Notes under the pieces: model-generated
What the model saw: the letters and a program-made list of their open reading frames with translations, nothing else
What the model was told of the DNA's origin: nothing
Databases searched by the model: none
DNA from: Thioalkalivibrio sp.
GTDB lineage: Bacteria; Pseudomonadota; Gammaproteobacteria; Ectothiorhodospirales; Ectothiorhodospiraceae
Assembly: GCA_003550945.1 (NCBI GenBank)
Contig: PULL01000076.1
Location: 1-6,208 of the forward strand
Length of the DNA stretch: 6,208 bases
Reading direction: 5' to 3'
Position numbers and translations under genes: made by a program
Shown here: positions 5,578 through 6,208 of the stretch, piece after piece
Layout of the letters: each line of letters opens with the position of its first letter
Numbering within the stretch: position 1 is the stretch's first letter

Positions 5578-5599
5578 ACGGCGCCCGGAGGGGCGCTGT
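5578..5599 (+). repeat. GC-rich inverted repeat (hairpin) between the NtrC sites and the sigma-54 promoter
   Basis: Arms 5578-5586 and 5591-5599 pair over 9 positions (one G-T), with a central run of six G-C pairs (GCGCCC/GGGCGC) and the 4-base loop GGAG. No T-run follows, so it is a poor intrinsic terminator by sequence, though it could end or slow folBK transcripts. It ends 7 bases before the -24 element. Confidence 0.55.
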
Positions 5600-5606
5600 C
5601 GGTCGT

Positions 5607-5622
5607 TGGCACGGGCCATGCA
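5607..5622 (+). promoter_or_regulatory. Sigma-54 (RpoN) promoter of glnK-amtB
   Basis: TGGCACGGGCCATGCA matches TGGCACG-N4-TTGCA with one mismatch (A for T at 5618). The invariant GG (5608-5609) and GC (5620-5621) are exactly 10 bases apart. The start point would be near 5633, giving a leader of about 59 bases before glnK. The NtrC sites upstream are the matching activator sites. Confidence 0.88.
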
Positions 5623-5691
5623 AGAGCCCGCTCGTCTGCATGACACCTTTCGTCCCGCGTGGACACCCGTTCTATCGACAAGGAGTGACTG

Positions 5692-6030
5692 ATGAAAATG
5701 ATCACGGCGATCATCAAGCCCTTCAAGCTTGATGATGTTCGCGAAGCCATATCGGAAATCGGCGTGCAGGGCATGACGATGACTGAGGTCAAGGGGTTTG
5801 GTCGCCAGCGTGGCCACACGGAACTCTACCGTGGTGCCGAGTACGTGGTGGACTTCCTGCCCAAGGTGAAGCTCGAGGTTGCGGTCGACGACGACATGGT
5901 CGATCGCGTGGTCGAGGCGATCACCAAGTCCGCCAGCACGGGCAAGATCGGCGACGGCAAGATCTTCATTTCGCCCATTGAACAGGTGGTCCGCATCCGC
6001 ACCGGGGAGACCGGGGCCGAGGCGCTTTGA
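5692..6030 (+). CDS. glnK: Nitrogen regulatory protein P-II (GlnK/GlnB family)
   Basis: 112 residues, the family's standard length. P-II trimers sense 2-oxoglutarate and ATP/ADP and pass the nitrogen state on to partners; the GlnK branch blocks the AmtB channel. Seen here: the T-loop signature Y46-R-G-A-E-Y51, with Tyr51 the uridylylation site; Gln39 and Lys58, which help bind 2-oxoglutarate; and the second P-II signature S82-T-G-K-I-G-D-G-K90-I-F-I, with Lys90 and Arg101/Arg103 for nucleotide binding. AAGGAG at 5680-5685, 6 bases before the ATG, sets the start (a second ATG follows two codons later). I name it glnK rather than glnB because amtB follows 41 bases downstream and the promoter is of the NtrC/sigma-54 type; the protein alone would not decide this. 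Confidence 0.95.
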   Translation: MKMITAIIKPFKLDDVREAISEIGVQGMTMTEVKGFGRQRGHTELYRGAEYVVDFLPKVKLEVAVDDDMVDRVVEAITKSASTGKIGDGKIFISPIEQVVRIRTGETGAEAL

Positions 6031-6071
6031 GCCGCCTGGACTGAACTCACGTTTACTGGAGATTTCCGATT

Positions 6072-6208
6072 ATGGAAGCACAAGTAGCAGAACTTGCCTA
6101 CGCACTCGATACCTTTTATTTCCTGATATCGGGTGCGCTGGTCATGTGGATGGCCGCAGGCTTCACGATGCTCGAGGCGGGCCTGGTCCGCAGCAAGAGC
6201 ACCGCCGA
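6072..6208 (+). CDS. amtB: Ammonium transporter AmtB, N-terminal part (3' end outside window)
   Basis: 45 complete codons are visible before the window ends inside the next one. The start is ATG 6072, with GGAG 10 bases upstream (6058-6061). After a short polar N-terminus the first membrane segment of the Amt/Rh family follows, with L18-I-S-G-A-L-V-M-W-M-A-A-G-F-T-M-L-E-A-G and then the conserved L-V-R-S-K. There is no cleaved signal peptide ahead of it, unlike E. coli AmtB. The product is a trimeric inner-membrane channel for ammonium/ammonia, gated by GlnK, which is encoded just upstream and surely on the same transcript. Confidence 0.95.
   Translation, partial: MEAQVAELAYALDTFYFLISGALVMWMAAGFTMLEAGLVRSKSTA

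Overview
The window is GC-rich and codes densely on both strands. Its glnK-amtB block has a sigma-54 promoter and an NtrC site, and its MsrA and FolB look closely like the E. coli proteins. This points to a proteobacterium, most likely a gammaproteobacterium of the purple-sulfur or Ectothiorhodospira type. The lineage is an inference from protein character; no marker gene is present.

Layout. On the + strand, positions 1-2575 hold the C-terminal part of a CHAD-domain protein, a lipoprotein of the PQQ-dependent aldose/sugar dehydrogenase (GSDH) family, and msrA. The gaps are 35 and 10 bases, so the three are probably co-transcribed. On the - strand, positions 4384 down to 2557 hold a compact two-gene unit: a putative amidoligase (Amidoligase_2 family, glutamine-synthetase/GCS-like) followed by a class I glutamine-amidotransferase-like hydrolase (peptidase C26, PuuD-like). 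The two overlap by 14 bases, and the second gene converges on msrA with a 19-base overlap of the 3' ends. Back on the + strand, folB and a folK homologue overlap by 3 bases (4607-5460). They are followed by a 231-base regulatory region and then glnK and the start of amtB (5692-6208), which runs off the window.

How the genes work together. FolB and FolK would act in the pterin branch of folate synthesis, although the FolK copy is a divergent paralogue type. GlnK and AmtB form the usual ammonium sensing and uptake pair. The DNA upstream carries a perfect 17-bp NtrC palindrome, a weaker second site 33 bp away, and a sigma-54 -24/-12 element with exact GG-N10-GC spacing, so nitrogen-limited activation by NtrC is strongly suggested. 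The amidoligase/GATase pair is the least understood part. One enzyme should form an amide bond between a carboxylate and an amine, and the partner should cleave or transfer a gamma-glutamyl-type amide. This is formally like PuuA/PuuD of putrescine breakdown, but the substrate is unknown. MsrA repairs oxidised methionine, and the lipoprotein dehydrogenase probably works in the periplasm.

There is no RNA gene, mobile element, CRISPR array or clear intrinsic terminator in the window. No gene-free stretch exceeds 300 bases; the two largest gaps (4385-4606 and 5461-5691) are described as features.
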